From Sporomusa malonica (GTDB lineage Bacteria; Bacillota; Negativicutes; Sporomusales; Sporomusaceae), in NCBI RefSeq assembly GCF_900176355.1, contig NZ_FWXI01000003.1, positions 62,001-126,000 of the forward strand: a DNA stretch of 64,000 nt, given 5' to 3'. The notes under the pieces are model-generated. The model ran no database searches and was not told where the DNA came from. It was given only the letters and a program-made list of their open reading frames with translations. Both the position numbers and the translations under genes were made by a program. The stretch's first letter is position 1. The number at the start of each line of letters is the position of its first letter. Below are positions 52,281 to 62,809 of this stretch, in pieces.

Positions 52281-52928
52281 ATGGGCAAAGAAAATTTGGA
52301 TACATTAAAGGATCAAGTTTATGATGCTTTGTTTTCTGATATTATCAATGGAGTATATCCTGCCGATACAATCCTGACTGAGAAATTTTTAATGGAAAAA
52401 TATGGGGTTAGCCGTGCACCAATACGCGAAGCACTTACCCAGTTGACTGGAACCCATATCCTGTCCAGCATTCCCAGACAGGGATATAAAATTTTTCAGC
52501 CAAGTGAACAACAGTTGTTAGAAGTCATTAAATTCCGTTCTGCTTTGGAGTGTTCTTTTTTGGAAAGCTATTGTACCTATATCGATGAATCCCGGATCAA
52601 AGAACTGAGAAACACCTGTGTGGACTACATCAACTGTCCGACTAATGATTTCATGTCTCACTGGCACTACAACTGCCAGTTTCATCTGAAATTGTTCTCC
52701 ATTTATGGCAACCATTACGCTTATAAACTCTTGGAAGATGCTTTGAACATTCAGACTATCTTTTTCGTACAAAAAAAACATTCCGCCACCATGGATTTGC
52801 ACCTGGCTTTAGTTGACTATCTGGAAAAAGGCGAGATTACAACGGCTGTGACCATTTTAAAGGCAGATATTGAAAACCTGCTACTTCTGGGCACTGCTCC
52901 TACCCCAGTTGACCCAATCAGAAAATGA
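52281..52928 (+). CDS. GntR-family (FadR/FCD-type) regulator
   Basis: A 215-residue protein: an N-terminal GntR winged helix (DQVYDALFSDIINGVYPADTILTEKFLMEKYGVSRAPIREAL) and a helical FCD-like ligand domain with SALECSFLE and LHLALVDYLEKGE. FCD regulators respond to organic acids. ATG 52281 has AAGGAGA upstream. It is divergent from the ATC-hydrolase unit, with matching operators between. Confidence 0.9.
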   Translation: MGKENLDTLKDQVYDALFSDIINGVYPADTILTEKFLMEKYGVSRAPIREALTQLTGTHILSSIPRQGYKIFQPSEQQLLEVIKFRSALECSFLESYCTYIDESRIKELRNTCVDYINCPTNDFMSHWHYNCQFHLKLFSIYGNHYAYKLLEDALNIQTIFFVQKKHSATMDLHLALVDYLEKGEITTAVTILKADIENLLLLGTAPTPVDPIRK

Positions 52929-52950
52929 TACATATCGCATCCTTACTATA

Positions 52951-52992
52951 AAATCCCGCTTTCAGGCCTTTTGGTCTAAAAGCGGGATTTTT
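52951..52992. terminator. Bidirectional terminator between gntR and the hydratase operon
   Basis: AAATCCCGCTTT and complement around a 15-base loop, with TTTTT on the plus strand and TTTTATAG on the minus strand. Confidence 0.85.
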
Positions 52993-53011
52993 CTACAATC
53001 TAAAGTATCAT

Positions 53012-55354
53012 TTAGTTTTCAGCGTAGTAGTTTATTAGACACCCAGCCAAGATTATATCGCGATCGTCTTTAGAAAGATTCTCTAGTTTCAGTTCTAGAT
53101 CAGTTTTACCTTGTTCATTTAGTACATATGCTTTTATTCTATCTGTCCCGTTTACAATACTTAGACGAATATTGGGGATAAAAATGTAATCATCCACTTT
53201 CAACTTATTGACCTCTTCACGATTCATAGTAAAAGGAATCATTCCCCAATTTATGACATTGCTGCGGTAGCGTTTTGTGGCATATTCAATGGCAATATTA
53301 GCATCACCACCCAGGACCTTCTGACAAGAAGCCGCCTGCTCCCTCGCCGAACCGTCACCCGGCTTTGCCGCATATATTACACTGCCTAGCCCAGTATTTT
53401 TAATTAGTTCCAGCAATTCCTCTGCGTTTAATTGATCCCCCGAAAAGATCGCTCGGAAGGTATCTATTAATCCGTGCAACTCCCCATTCTTCACACGCTT
53501 TTGCCGCTCTATCTCCAGTTGCTGCACAGCTTTAGCCCTGCCAACATACTCCGGATCTTTTCTCGATAGCGTAAACTCCGCTAATTTGAATGGGTTTGAT
53601 CGATAGGATGATGTTTCCCCCGATGGAATCAGTTCATCAGTGGTTGTTACTGGATCGTGAATAACAGAAGCTAATTTAATCAGTAAGTTTTCCGGAAGAG
53701 GTCTAATCTCAGGCCAATTGGCAATGCCGGGACCATATTTCAGTTTATCCTCCGCCTTAGCCTCGCCAAAGCCTTGGTATACACGGTTATCATAAGACTG
53801 TTTGTCGAATTTATAGGATACAGGAGTTTCTTCATAATCTATCTCAGTCGCAGGTGTCAATAAGCCGCCATGTATCGCCGTTGCTGCAATAGACCGAGCA
53901 TCCATCAAAGCCACTGAAGCTATCTGGCCATTTCCCGGTTTTGAGCCCTCTCTATTGGGGAAATTACGTGTTGCATGTCTGATACTCAAAGCATTATTAG
54001 CTGGCGTGTCGCCTGCTCCAAAACAAGGGCCGCAGAACGAAGTCTTAATGATCGTACCGGCACTAATCATTTTTTCAATAGAGCCATTCCTCATCAACTC
54101 AGCGAAAACTGGCTGACTTGCCGGATAAGCGCTCAAAGAAAAATCACCATTGCCAATGGATTTTCCATCTACGATTTTCGCAACTGCCGTAAGGTTTTCA
54201 AAAGTCCCCCCTGAGCATCCGACTACAATCCCTTGGTCAACCATTAGACGTCCATTGACCAGTTTATCGGTCAAATTGAAGTTCACATTGGGGTTTTCTA
54301 ACTGCCTCTTACCTTCAATCTCGACTTCACGTAAAATATCAACAGCATTACGATTAAGTTCAGAAATTGAATAAACATTTCTCGGGTGAAACGGAAGGGC
54401 AATCATGGGAACAATGCGGTTTAAATCGACTTTTACCATGCTGTCATAGTAGCATACTGCGCCTGGTTCCAACTTACTGTAGTCTTTGCCCCGCCTGTGA
54501 ATAGCAAAGTATTCAGCAACCTTCTCATCAGTTTGCCATATAGAGGATAAACACGTAGTTTCAGTAGTCATAACATCTATACCGTTACGGAAATCCACAC
54601 TAAGATTATTTACACCTGGTCCAACAAATTCCATTACTTTATTTTTTACAAAACCATCTTTAAAGACAGCTCTGATAATAGCGAGAGCAACATCTTGCGG
54701 TCCGACGCCATTAACGGGCTGACCTTCTAGGTAAATCCCTACGACCTCTGGCCTAGGTGCATTATAGGTATGATTTAATAACTGTTTGACCAACTCAGGA
54801 CCACCCTCACCAATAGCCATGGTCCCCAGAGCTCCATAGCGGGTATGACTATCTGAGCCCAAAATCATCTTGCCACATCCGGCCATAGTCTCCCGCATAT
54901 ACTGATGTATAACAGCCAGATGGGCCGGTACATAAATACCGCCGTACTTTTTAGCTGCAGACAAGCCAAAAGCATGGTCATCTTCATTAATGGTACCGCC
55001 AACAGCACATAGACTGTTATGACAATTAGTCAAAACATAAGGTACTGGAAATTCGTTAAGCCCGCTGGCAATGGCCGTCTGGATAATACCAACAAAAGTT
55101 ATATCGTGAGAAGCGAGGGCATCAAATTTTAATTTCAGGTTACGTTTATCCTTTGAGGTATTATGTGCTTCCATAATCCTGCTGGTGATGGTGTTATTTC
55201 TTGCCACTTCCTTCGTTATCTCTGCTTCGGCTATTGGCTGAAGGTCTTCCCGGCGTAGCATGTCATTAACCTTGTCTACACCTAATTGATCTGCATCCTC
55301 TATAATGAGTTTTCCCCTCAGGAGATATACGCCATTTTCAACTAACTCAACCAT
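53012..55354 (-). CDS. Aconitase-superfamily hydratase 1 (single-chain, ~780 residues)
   Basis: A 780-residue single-chain aconitase-fold enzyme. Fe-S ligands are Cys in VVGCSGG and CxxC in [16 protein letters not shown] and ITKE/PHNTS-like segments lie in the N-terminal part. The swivel domain at the C-terminus has [13 protein letters not shown] and [15 protein letters not shown]. It is a paralogue of the 56619-58937 gene. Unlike ordinary aconitase (~640 residues), its class is annotated simply as 'hydratase' and substrates are unknown. Last gene of the operon. Confidence 0.85.
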   Translation of the reverse strand: MVELVENGVYLLRGKLIIEDADQLGVDKVNDMLRREDLQPIAEAEITKEVARNNTITSRIMEAHNTSKDKRNLKLKFDALASHDITFVGIIQTAIASGLNEFPVPYVLTNCHNSLCAVGGTINEDDHAFGLSAAKKYGGIYVPAHLAVIHQYMRETMAGCGKMILGSDSHTRYGALGTMAIGEGGPELVKQLLNHTYNAPRPEVVGIYLEGQPVNGVGPQDVALAIIRAVFKDGFVKNKVMEFVGPGVNNLSVDFRNGIDVMTTETTCLSSIWQTDEKVAEYFAIHRRGKDYSKLEPGAVCYYDSMVKVDLNRIVPMIALPFHPRNVYSISELNRNAVDILREVEIEGKRQLENPNVNFNLTDKLVNGRLMVDQGIVVGCSGGTFENLTAVAKIVDGKSIGNGDFSLSAYPASQPVFAELMRNGSIEKMISAGTIIKTSFCGPCFGAGDTPANNALSIRHATRNFPNREGSKPGNGQIASVALMDARSIAATAIHGGLLTPATEIDYEETPVSYKFDKQSYDNRVYQGFGEAKAEDKLKYGPGIANWPEIRPLPENLLIKLASVIHDPVTTTDELIPSGETSSYRSNPFKLAEFTLSRKDPEYVGRAKAVQQLEIERQKRVKNGELHGLIDTFRAIFSGDQLNAEELLELIKNTGLGSVIYAAKPGDGSAREQAASCQKVLGGDANIAIEYATKRYRSNVINWGMIPFTMNREEVNKLKVDDYIFIPNIRLSIVNGTDRIKAYVLNEQGKTDLELKLENLSKDDRDIILAGCLINYYAEN

Positions 55355-55387
55355 ATTTCCACTCCCTATAAAATTACATTTATAAAA

Positions 55388-56530
55388 CTACAAAACAGGT
55401 ATAAATATTTCACCCTTCATGATTCTTCGTGCCGTACGCTCCATACCAACTCGAGATACGCTTTCCCCGTCCGCGGCGACAGTAACAAGTACTTCCACAA
55501 TTCCTTCCGAGTGGCCGATTCTTACCATGCGCTCTTTTACCCCTGGCAGGAAGCCGGCAATTTGATTGGGAACAGTCCCCGGCAAGAGGGCTGCTGCTGC
55601 TAAATTATATAAACCGCTGGCCGGGCAGGTACGATGCAATTTCCACATTGATACAGCCTTGACTAGGATATCGACGTCTTCTTTTTTTATATGCTCGCCC
55701 CCAGTAGTTACATAGTCCTGGGCGGGAGCAACGACCGCTATTTTGGGGACATTTGGCTTATTCTGCCTGGCATCCTGTTCGTCCGCTGCCATACCGGCAA
55801 GTACTGCCACTTTATCACGGATTAAATTAAGTTCATCCAGCATTGCCTGATTCGTGGCAACTTCTTTGTGCGATTCGGCGCCGATTAAGCCTACATCCTT
55901 ACCCGCTAAAAGGATAAAAGGATTTATTAGGTCTGAGAAAGTTACCTCATAGGCGGCTTTCTTTGATTTCACCTCAGACTTAGGTCCGAGAAGCAGTTGT
56001 TTTCCCGTCATTTCACCCCCAGGGCTCATGATTGAGACCCGGAACATCGCCCCTGGTTTTACTACACCAGGCATTTGGTAATCCCCGCTGACCTTAGCCT
56101 TGCCGTTTACAACTGGTATTTCCATGTGCAGTATTTTTTTGATGTTGGTATTATAAACATAAACGTCTGCCATCTCAGCAGAAGAGTCAACAGTTACTAA
56201 GCCCTCATCCACAGCAAAAGCGCCGGCAGCCACCATCAAATTACCACAAGTTCCTTTTTCATCGACGACAGCCTCGGCAACCCCAAGTTGAACAAATGTC
56301 CAATCGACATCTGCCCCCTCCTTAGAAGATGGCGCGATTATCCCCACCTTGCTTGTTGAAGATGTAGTACCACCCAACCCATTAACCTGCGAAGGATTAT
56401 AGCAATCGATACCTTCCAGAAAAATCTTATTGCGCATCTGGATATCTGCCGGCAAATCCTTCTTATGAAAGAACAATCCCCGACTAGTTCCACCTCTATA
56501 TACACTACAAAGAACTGAAAACTGTGGCAT
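55388..56530 (-). CDS. PrpF-family cis-trans / double-bond isomerase
   Basis: A 380-residue protein with duplicated diaminopimelate-epimerase fold, having VYRGGTSRGLFFHKKDLP, a Cys in KGTCGNLMVAAGAFA and SMWKLHRTCPASGLYNLAAA. Relatives are 2-methylaconitate isomerase, 3-methylitaconate isomerase and 4-oxalomesaconate tautomerase. ATG 56530 has AGGAGG seven bases upstream. It lies between the two hydratases, so it probably shifts or isomerises the double bond of their product. Confidence 0.87.
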   Translation of the reverse strand: MPQFSVLCSVYRGGTSRGLFFHKKDLPADIQMRNKIFLEGIDCYNPSQVNGLGGTTSSTSKVGIIAPSSKEGADVDWTFVQLGVAEAVVDEKGTCGNLMVAAGAFAVDEGLVTVDSSAEMADVYVYNTNIKKILHMEIPVVNGKAKVSGDYQMPGVVKPGAMFRVSIMSPGGEMTGKQLLLGPKSEVKSKKAAYEVTFSDLINPFILLAGKDVGLIGAESHKEVATNQAMLDELNLIRDKVAVLAGMAADEQDARQNKPNVPKIAVVAPAQDYVTTGGEHIKKEDVDILVKAVSMWKLHRTCPASGLYNLAAAALLPGTVPNQIAGFLPGVKERMVRIGHSEGIVEVLVTVAADGESVSRVGMERTARRIMKGEIFIPVL

Positions 56531-56618
56531 TAAAATTCCTCCTAACGTTCCACAATAGAACCGTCTTCGCAAACCAAGGAATTAGTCCGAGAATTTAGAA
56601 AGCTTGCTAGACCGATCA

Positions 56619-58937
56619 TTAGGTGTTACTTCTGTAATAATTAATAAGGCAGCCGGCCAATATCGTCTCTCTTTCTTCTTTTGACAGGTTCTCTAATTTG
56701 AGTTCAATTTGCGAGATACTATTTACCCTTATTATAAAAGCCTGAACTTTTTCCGCACCGTCGGCTACAGCTTTTCTGATCCCAGGGATGTGAATTAAAT
56801 CATCTACAAAAAACTTAGTAAGTGTTTCCCGTTCAACAGTAAACGGAACAAGGCCCCAATTTATCAAATTGCTACGATATCGCTTTGTGGCATATTCATG
56901 CACTACATTAGCCTGCCCACCCAACATTTTTTGGCTAGATGCCGCCTGTTCCCTAGCCGACCCATCCCCTGGCTTAACAGCAACTATCAGACTGCCAATC
57001 GCGGTATTTGGCAAACAATCTCGAAACTGCTTTGGCAAGCCGATTTCGTCAACGATTTGCTCAAAAATTTGACCGCCGTTATCCTGCTCTAACGCGCTTA
57101 AACGCTTTGCTTCAAACTTCTTAACGTCGTTAGACCTTCCTACATAAGCAGGCTCTTTGCGACATAACGTAAATTCAGCCAGCTTTTGAGGATTAGAACG
57201 ATAGGTTGATGCTTCGCCGGAGGGGATAAGTTCATCTGTAGTTGTAATCGGGTCTTTTAGAATAGCCGATACTTTGAGCAGAAGATTCTCTGCAAGCGTT
57301 GGTATCGGTGGCCAACCAGAAATATTAGGACCAGTCTTTAACTCTGTTTCAGGCTTAGAGTTACCAAATCCCTGATAAACCCGATTACCATAGACATTTT
57401 GATCAAACTTATAATTGCCTTTGCTATAGGTAACCTCGACCTCAGTTGCAGGAGTCAATACCCCACCATTTAAAGACGTAGCCGCAATAGATCTAGCATC
57501 CATCAACGCGCTAGACGCAAGTTGGCCATTGGTTGGGCTTGAGCCCTCTCTATGCTTAAAATTCCTTGTTACGTGACGAATACTCAAGCTGCCATGCGAA
57601 GGAATATCCCCAAAACCGAAGCATGGTCCACAAAATGCAGGCTTAATGGCTGCTCCGGCTGTCATTAAGATCTCAATAGCCCTGTGTCTTAATAAATCAA
57701 GGTAAATCGGCTGACTTGCCGGATAAACACTAAGGGAGAAATAACCATTGCCGATTGACTTATTACCTAAAATGTCAGCCATTGCCATGACATTTTCAAA
57801 CATACCGCCAGAACACCCTGCAACAACGCCTTGTTCCACTTTCAGGCGGCCATTTACCAGTTTGTCAGTAAGCCGTAGTACTAAGTTCGGATTATCTAAT
57901 TGTTTTTGTGCTTCAACTTCAACTTGTCTCAAGATATCTGAGCCGTTTTGGTTTAACTCAGCTATAGACCAAACATTACTGGGGTGAAAGGGTAGAGCAA
58001 TCATCGGTTCTATTTCACTCAGATTTACCTTAACTAGCCCATCATAATAACTTACTTCGGCTGGATCTAATCTGGTATATGCTTCAGAGCGTCCGTGGAT
58101 TATAAAATACTCCTTAACCTTCTCATCTGTACGCCAAATGCTCGATAAGCATGTTGTCTCAGTGGTCATGACATCGATACCATTCCTGAAGTCAATCGAA
58201 AGTTTTGATACACCAGGTCCGACAAATTCCATGACCTTGTTGGTCACGAAGCCATTATCATAAACCGCTTTGATTATGGCTAAAGCAACGTCTTGCGAAC
58301 CAACACCTGGCTTCGGTTCGCCAGCTAGATAAATAGCGATGACCTCAGGGTAGGATATATCGTATGTTTTTTTAAGCATTTGCTTAACGATTTCCGGGCT
58401 GCCTTCGCCGACCCCCATAGTTCCGAGCGGCCCATAGCGGGTATGACTGTCCACCGTAAGTATCATTTTGCCACAGCCTGTCATCATTTCTCTCATATAC
58501 TGGTGAATGACTGCCTGGTTCGGCGGTACAAAAGTACCGCCATACTTTTGGGCTGCAGTAAAGCCGAAGGCATGATCATCCTCAGCTATCGTCCCGCCGA
58601 TCGCACATAAACTGTTATGACAATTGGTCATTATAAACGGCACAGGAAATTCGTTTATACCACCAAGGGCAGCAGTTTGTACTATCCCAACGTAGGTCAG
58701 ATCATGTGAGGCCAAAGCATCAAAGCGGAGTTTTAAATTACGCCAGTCATCTGATTGGTTGTGACTGATCAAAATTTGATAAGCAATAGTGCCTTTTCTA
58801 GCCTTATCAATTGAAAGAGCTTTATCTGATGAGGGTTCAAGTCCCTCACGTATTAAACAGCAATTAATCTCGTCTACGTTTTTTAAGATAACTTGACCTT
58901 TGAAAAGAAAGACTCCTCCATGTAATAACTCAATCAT
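56619..58937 (-). CDS. Aconitase-superfamily hydratase 2 (single-chain, ~770 residues)
   Basis: A 772-residue paralogue of the 53012 enzyme, with the same architecture and order: TVDSHTRYGPLG, VVAGCSGGMF, FCGPCFGFGD and the C-terminal swivel with [14 protein letters not shown] and KRYRSNLINWGLVPF. The two paralogues are clearly similar in every block. Two hydratases around an isomerase suggest dehydration, isomerisation and rehydration of one substrate, or two branches. It is 88 bases upstream of the PrpF gene. Confidence 0.85.
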   Translation of the reverse strand: MIELLHGGVFLFKGQVILKNVDEINCCLIREGLEPSSDKALSIDKARKGTIAYQILISHNQSDDWRNLKLRFDALASHDLTYVGIVQTAALGGINEFPVPFIMTNCHNSLCAIGGTIAEDDHAFGFTAAQKYGGTFVPPNQAVIHQYMREMMTGCGKMILTVDSHTRYGPLGTMGVGEGSPEIVKQMLKKTYDISYPEVIAIYLAGEPKPGVGSQDVALAIIKAVYDNGFVTNKVMEFVGPGVSKLSIDFRNGIDVMTTETTCLSSIWRTDEKVKEYFIIHGRSEAYTRLDPAEVSYYDGLVKVNLSEIEPMIALPFHPSNVWSIAELNQNGSDILRQVEVEAQKQLDNPNLVLRLTDKLVNGRLKVEQGVVAGCSGGMFENVMAMADILGNKSIGNGYFSLSVYPASQPIYLDLLRHRAIEILMTAGAAIKPAFCGPCFGFGDIPSHGSLSIRHVTRNFKHREGSSPTNGQLASSALMDARSIAATSLNGGVLTPATEVEVTYSKGNYKFDQNVYGNRVYQGFGNSKPETELKTGPNISGWPPIPTLAENLLLKVSAILKDPITTTDELIPSGEASTYRSNPQKLAEFTLCRKEPAYVGRSNDVKKFEAKRLSALEQDNGGQIFEQIVDEIGLPKQFRDCLPNTAIGSLIVAVKPGDGSAREQAASSQKMLGGQANVVHEYATKRYRSNLINWGLVPFTVERETLTKFFVDDLIHIPGIRKAVADGAEKVQAFIIRVNSISQIELKLENLSKEERETILAGCLINYYRSNT

Positions 58938-59025
58938 TTCACTTTTTGCTCCTTCAAAATGATAACTTTTATAAACGATTGCATGTTAAACAACATCACG
59001 TTATCTACGCTTTTACAACGACCGA

Positions 59026-59646
59026 TTACTTTTCAGGAAGTAGATTTTCAATATATTTAAGTGCCGCTTCCCTATTTACCAAAGCACTTTCAGCCCGAAC
59101 TTGATCCTTCTTCATTTTTGTCTCAGCCGCTTCCAAGACCTGTTCCGCTCTTTCTTTAGGGATCACCAATACGCCGTTTGCGTCCCCCACGATAATATCG
59201 CCAGGATGAATAGTTACGCCTCCGCAGGATATAGGTACATTGATCTCCCCCATCCCGATTTTTTTACTGCAGGCGAGCGTCGCACCCAAACAAAATACCG
59301 GATAGTTCATTTCCTTTATACTAAGAATATCTCGTACCGTTCCATCGGCTACTACGCCGCCGAACCCTAAGGTTCGAGCTAAGCCAATAACAAAGTCCCC
59401 GGCAAATGACCTATATCTGGCCCCCTCAGCATCCACCACCAATATATCTCCCGGCTTTCCCGATTTCATTGCTTGTAGTACCATCATGTTGTCGCCTGAC
59501 GGTACCTTTACGGTGATTGCTTGCCCGCAAATTTTATATTCTTCTTTTAGCGGCTTGATGGCTGTATTCAAATGATTGAACCCTTGCATAGCATCGGATA
59601 TACAAGTGGTTGAAATTGATCGCAGTTCATCAATAAGTGCTTTCAT
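59026..59646 (-). CDS. RraA-like class II pyruvate aldolase
   Basis: A 206-residue RraA-fold protein with the intact D-x20-R-D catalytic motif of 4-carboxy-4-hydroxy-2-oxoadipate / HMG aldolases (Asp in FAGDFVIGL, then ADGTVRD). RNase-regulator RraA proteins lack this operon context, so a metal-dependent retro-aldol cleavage yielding pyruvate or oxaloacetate is the best inference. ATG 59646 follows GGAGGATAATG; the preceding ATG is possible. A dehydrogenase gene lies upstream. Confidence 0.82.
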   Translation of the reverse strand: MKALIDELRSISTTCISDAMQGFNHLNTAIKPLKEEYKICGQAITVKVPSGDNMMVLQAMKSGKPGDILVVDAEGARYRSFAGDFVIGLARTLGFGGVVADGTVRDILSIKEMNYPVFCLGATLACSKKIGMGEINVPISCGGVTIHPGDIIVGDANGVLVIPKERAEQVLEAAETKMKKDQVRAESALVNREAALKYIENLLPEK

Positions 59647-59745
59647 CATTATCCTCCATACATAACTGTTCAAATGGACATCACTGTGTTAAATCTTAGG
59701 CCATCTAGTTTTGCAAAAGAAAACTAAATGGCCTTTTCTTAGTAA

Positions 59746-60708
59746 TTAATCAATCCGGGCAATTGACAATGGTGCCTGACCAGCAGCCACTCTTTGGATG
59801 TTTTGCCAGGCAAAACTTATGCGGCGATTCCAGCCCTCACACGTATGCCCAGCTGTATGAGGAGATACGACAACGTTTTCTAGCTTCAAGAACGGGTCAT
59901 CTGCTGGCGCAGGTTCTTTAAAGAAGACATCAAGACCAGCACCGGCAATCCGTTTGGACTGCAGAGCTTCAAAGAACGCCTCTTGGTCAACGAGTTCGGC
60001 CCGGCAGGTATTAATGATGACTGAGGTGGGTTTCATAAGTGAAAACTCACGTTTGCCTACAAGACCCCAAGTGTCCTTAAGCAGCGGTGCATGTATCGAA
60101 ATAATATCCGCGGTACTCACCAATTCTTCTAAAGAAGCCCTACGCGCTCCTAACTCTGTTTCAATATCTGTGGCAGGAAATGGATCATAATATATGATAT
60201 CTGTCTCAAATGCCTTAAGTCTCCGGGCTACTTTGCGGCCAATGTTTCCTGCCCCAATAATGCCGACCGTTTTACCGGCTACTTCAAAAGTGTCGAAGCC
60301 ATTGATTGCTTGACGCCATTTTCCCTCACGAACAGACTTATCACAATTAATCAGTCTCTTATAAAGAGCCAGCAATAACGCTATGCTGTGTTCTGCTACC
60401 GCCCAAGAATTTGCACCACCATTAGTAGCTACCGGAATATTAAGTTCTTTCGCGGTGTTCATATCAATCTTATCATAGCCGGCAGTCAAGGACTGGATAA
60501 GCTTGAGTGATTTGGCTTCCTGTAGAACTCTGCCGGAAATAACTCCTGGGTGAAGCATCACATATTCTACGTCCTGCATAAGGTTAATTTTTTCCTCATC
60601 GCTAAGCTTACTTGACGCATAGGATATCTCAAAACCGTCCGGGGCCATTTCGCAGAATATATCCACTACTCGTTGGTCATTTCCATTTAAAAAAAGTACT
60701 TTACCCAT
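59746..60708 (-). CDS. D-2-hydroxyacid dehydrogenase (NAD-dependent)
   Basis: A 320-residue protein of the phosphoglycerate/D-2-hydroxyacid dehydrogenase family. GAGNIGRKVA is the NAD site, Arg in NTCRAELVD and His in VSPHTAGHTC are the catalytic residues, and Glu in FKEPAP sits as expected. ATG 60708 has GGAGG four bases upstream. In this operon it would oxidise a 2-hydroxy acid made by hydration to the 2-oxo acid needed by the aldolase. Confidence 0.88.
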   Translation of the reverse strand: MGKVLFLNGNDQRVVDIFCEMAPDGFEISYASSKLSDEEKINLMQDVEYVMLHPGVISGRVLQEAKSLKLIQSLTAGYDKIDMNTAKELNIPVATNGGANSWAVAEHSIALLLALYKRLINCDKSVREGKWRQAINGFDTFEVAGKTVGIIGAGNIGRKVARRLKAFETDIIYYDPFPATDIETELGARRASLEELVSTADIISIHAPLLKDTWGLVGKREFSLMKPTSVIINTCRAELVDQEAFFEALQSKRIAGAGLDVFFKEPAPADDPFLKLENVVVSPHTAGHTCEGWNRRISFAWQNIQRVAAGQAPLSIARID

Positions 60709-60752
60709 ATAGCCTCCATATTTCATCTAATATTTTAATGTTCAAAGCCAGA

Positions 60753-62678
60753 CTAATTATTTCTTAATTTAATCCAGTTAAGGCGCCCACCAACACGAAT
60801 AATATCAAGTTCATCTTGGGATAGCGGAGTTTCAACCGCTACCTTAACGTCCTTCGTATGGTTGTGAACAAAATATTGAGCTCCCTGTTTTAAGCTTGTT
60901 GTATCAATTGACAACGAATCGCCTTGGTCGAACAGGTCAATATCATCCTCGTTAATCAGGATAAACGGAATCAACCCAAAGTTTACTAAATTAGCAAGAT
61001 GAATACGTGCAAAGCTTTTTGCAATCACAGCCCTGACTCCTAGATATCTTGGGGCTAGTGCCGCTTGCTCTCTGCTTGATCCCTGCCCATAATTATGACC
61101 AGCTACAATAAAGCCGCTTCCCGCTTCTTTAGCCCTTTCAGGAAAAGATTCATCTACTACTTTAAACACAAACTTAGATATCTCGGGTATGTTACAACGG
61201 ATGGGCAGGAAGTGGGCCCCTGCGGGTACTATGTGATCTGTGGTGATGTCATCGCCGACCTTAATAAGTGTTTTACCTGTAAGCTGATCGGGTACGGCTT
61301 CTATTTCAGGCAACGGTTTAATGTTAGGACCTCGCCGAATTGGAGTATCATCAAAACTCTCTTTAGGCCGCAAGAACATACTTTCATCAATAATAAATTT
61401 TGTAGGCATGTCATATTTCCAGATAGACAGATCCAAATCACGGGGGTCGGTTATTTTGCCTGTTATTGCCGAAGCCGCAGCGACTTCAGGACTTACTAAA
61501 TACACACTTGCACATTCGGTGCCGCAGCGTCCAATAAAGTTTCTCGGACCAGTTCTAAGTGATTTTCCATGAGTAGGAGGTGCAAAGCCCATGCCATTGC
61601 AAGCACCACAAAACATCTCCATAATTCGTACACCAGAGCAGACTAAATTGTCTATAACGCCTCGCCGAATAGCTTCTAGCATTACTTGTCGACTGCCGCA
61701 ATACAGCGCTGTGTCGACATTACCATGTACATGCTTTCCTTTTAAGATATGGGCAATTGACATGACATCCTGTAAGGAAGAATTAGTGCATCCGCCAAAC
61801 ATTACCTGATCAATATCAATTCCAGCCGCTTCGCGAACAGGCACAACGTTATCAGGTTGGTGCGGCAGAGCAATTAACGGCTCTAGTTCAGATAAGTTAA
61901 TTTCTATCACCTTGTCGTAAACAGCATCATCATCGGCAGATATTGGCTTCCACTCATGCTCTCTGCCTTGTGCCTTAAACCAGTATCGGGTAATTTCATC
62001 ACTTGGGAATACGGATGTTGTGGCACCGACTTCTGCACCCATATTACAGATAGTCGCACGCTCCGTAACATTTAAAGACTTTATACCAGGGCCAGTATAT
62101 TCAAGTATTGTGTTGAGACCGCCCTTAACTGAAATTCGTCTTAGAATCTCTAAAATGACATTTTTAGCTGATACAAACGGCGGTAACTCACCAGCAAGCA
62201 CCACTTTGATAATTTCAGGCATTTTAAAGTAAAACGGCTCTCCAGCCATTGACATTGCAATATCTAGACCGCCTGCACCTATGGCAAGCATGCCAACCCC
62301 GCCGGCGTTGACCGTATGTGAATCGCTGCCAAGCAGACTCTTTCCTGGCTTAGCAAAGCGCTCCAGATGCAGTTGATGACAAATCCCACTGGCTGGTTTG
62401 GTACACAGAATGCCGAATTTACTTGTAATATCCATTAAAAATCTGTGATCATCTGGATTTTTGTAATCAGCCTGCAAAATGTTGTGATCAATATAGCTTA
62501 CCGACAAATCTGTTTTTATCCGCTTCAATCCAATGGCTTCAAATTCTAAGTAAGCCATAACGCCCGTGACGTCATGCGTTAAAGTTTGAGAGATATGAAT
62601 TCCAATCCGGTTACCTTTCTTCATTTCCCCGTCAACCAGCGAAGCAGCAATTAGTTTTTCCGCAACAGTAAGTCCCAT
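60753..62678 (-). CDS. Aconitate hydratase family protein
   Basis: A 641-residue aconitase with GSDSHTVNAGG, the Fe-S Cys in FGGCTNSS and MFCGACNGMG, and a swivel domain with GQGSSREQAALAPRYLG and RIHLANLVNFGLIPF. It matches typical bacterial aconitase in length and is separate from the longer hydratases. It may convert citrate or a homologue (homocitrate, methylcitrate). First gene of the operon behind the sigma54 promoter; ATG 62678 follows GGGAGGTAAATG. Confidence 0.88.
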   Translation of the reverse strand: MGLTVAEKLIAASLVDGEMKKGNRIGIHISQTLTHDVTGVMAYLEFEAIGLKRIKTDLSVSYIDHNILQADYKNPDDHRFLMDITSKFGILCTKPASGICHQLHLERFAKPGKSLLGSDSHTVNAGGVGMLAIGAGGLDIAMSMAGEPFYFKMPEIIKVVLAGELPPFVSAKNVILEILRRISVKGGLNTILEYTGPGIKSLNVTERATICNMGAEVGATTSVFPSDEITRYWFKAQGREHEWKPISADDDAVYDKVIEINLSELEPLIALPHQPDNVVPVREAAGIDIDQVMFGGCTNSSLQDVMSIAHILKGKHVHGNVDTALYCGSRQVMLEAIRRGVIDNLVCSGVRIMEMFCGACNGMGFAPPTHGKSLRTGPRNFIGRCGTECASVYLVSPEVAAASAITGKITDPRDLDLSIWKYDMPTKFIIDESMFLRPKESFDDTPIRRGPNIKPLPEIEAVPDQLTGKTLIKVGDDITTDHIVPAGAHFLPIRCNIPEISKFVFKVVDESFPERAKEAGSGFIVAGHNYGQGSSREQAALAPRYLGVRAVIAKSFARIHLANLVNFGLIPFILINEDDIDLFDQGDSLSIDTTSLKQGAQYFVHNHTKDVKVAVETPLSQDELDIIRVGGRLNWIKLRNN

Positions 62679-62757
62679 CATTTACCTCCCATGTTGTGTT
62701 TAATAAGTATTCACATCTTCCAGTAGTAATTATTTAGTGCTCGTAAATACTTATTTT

Positions 62758-62772
62758 GCAATTAGCGTGCCA
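62758..62772 (-). promoter_or_regulatory. Sigma54 (-24/-12) promoter of the hydratase operon
   Basis: On the minus strand, TGGCAC-N5-TTGC matches the sigma54 consensus exactly. Transcription would start near 62746, about 70 bases before the aconitase start. The adjacent sigma54 activator gene points to it. Confidence 0.85.
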
Positions 62773-62809
62773 ATAATACGAATCCTTTGCAAATGCGCGT
62801 TTTGCTGGT

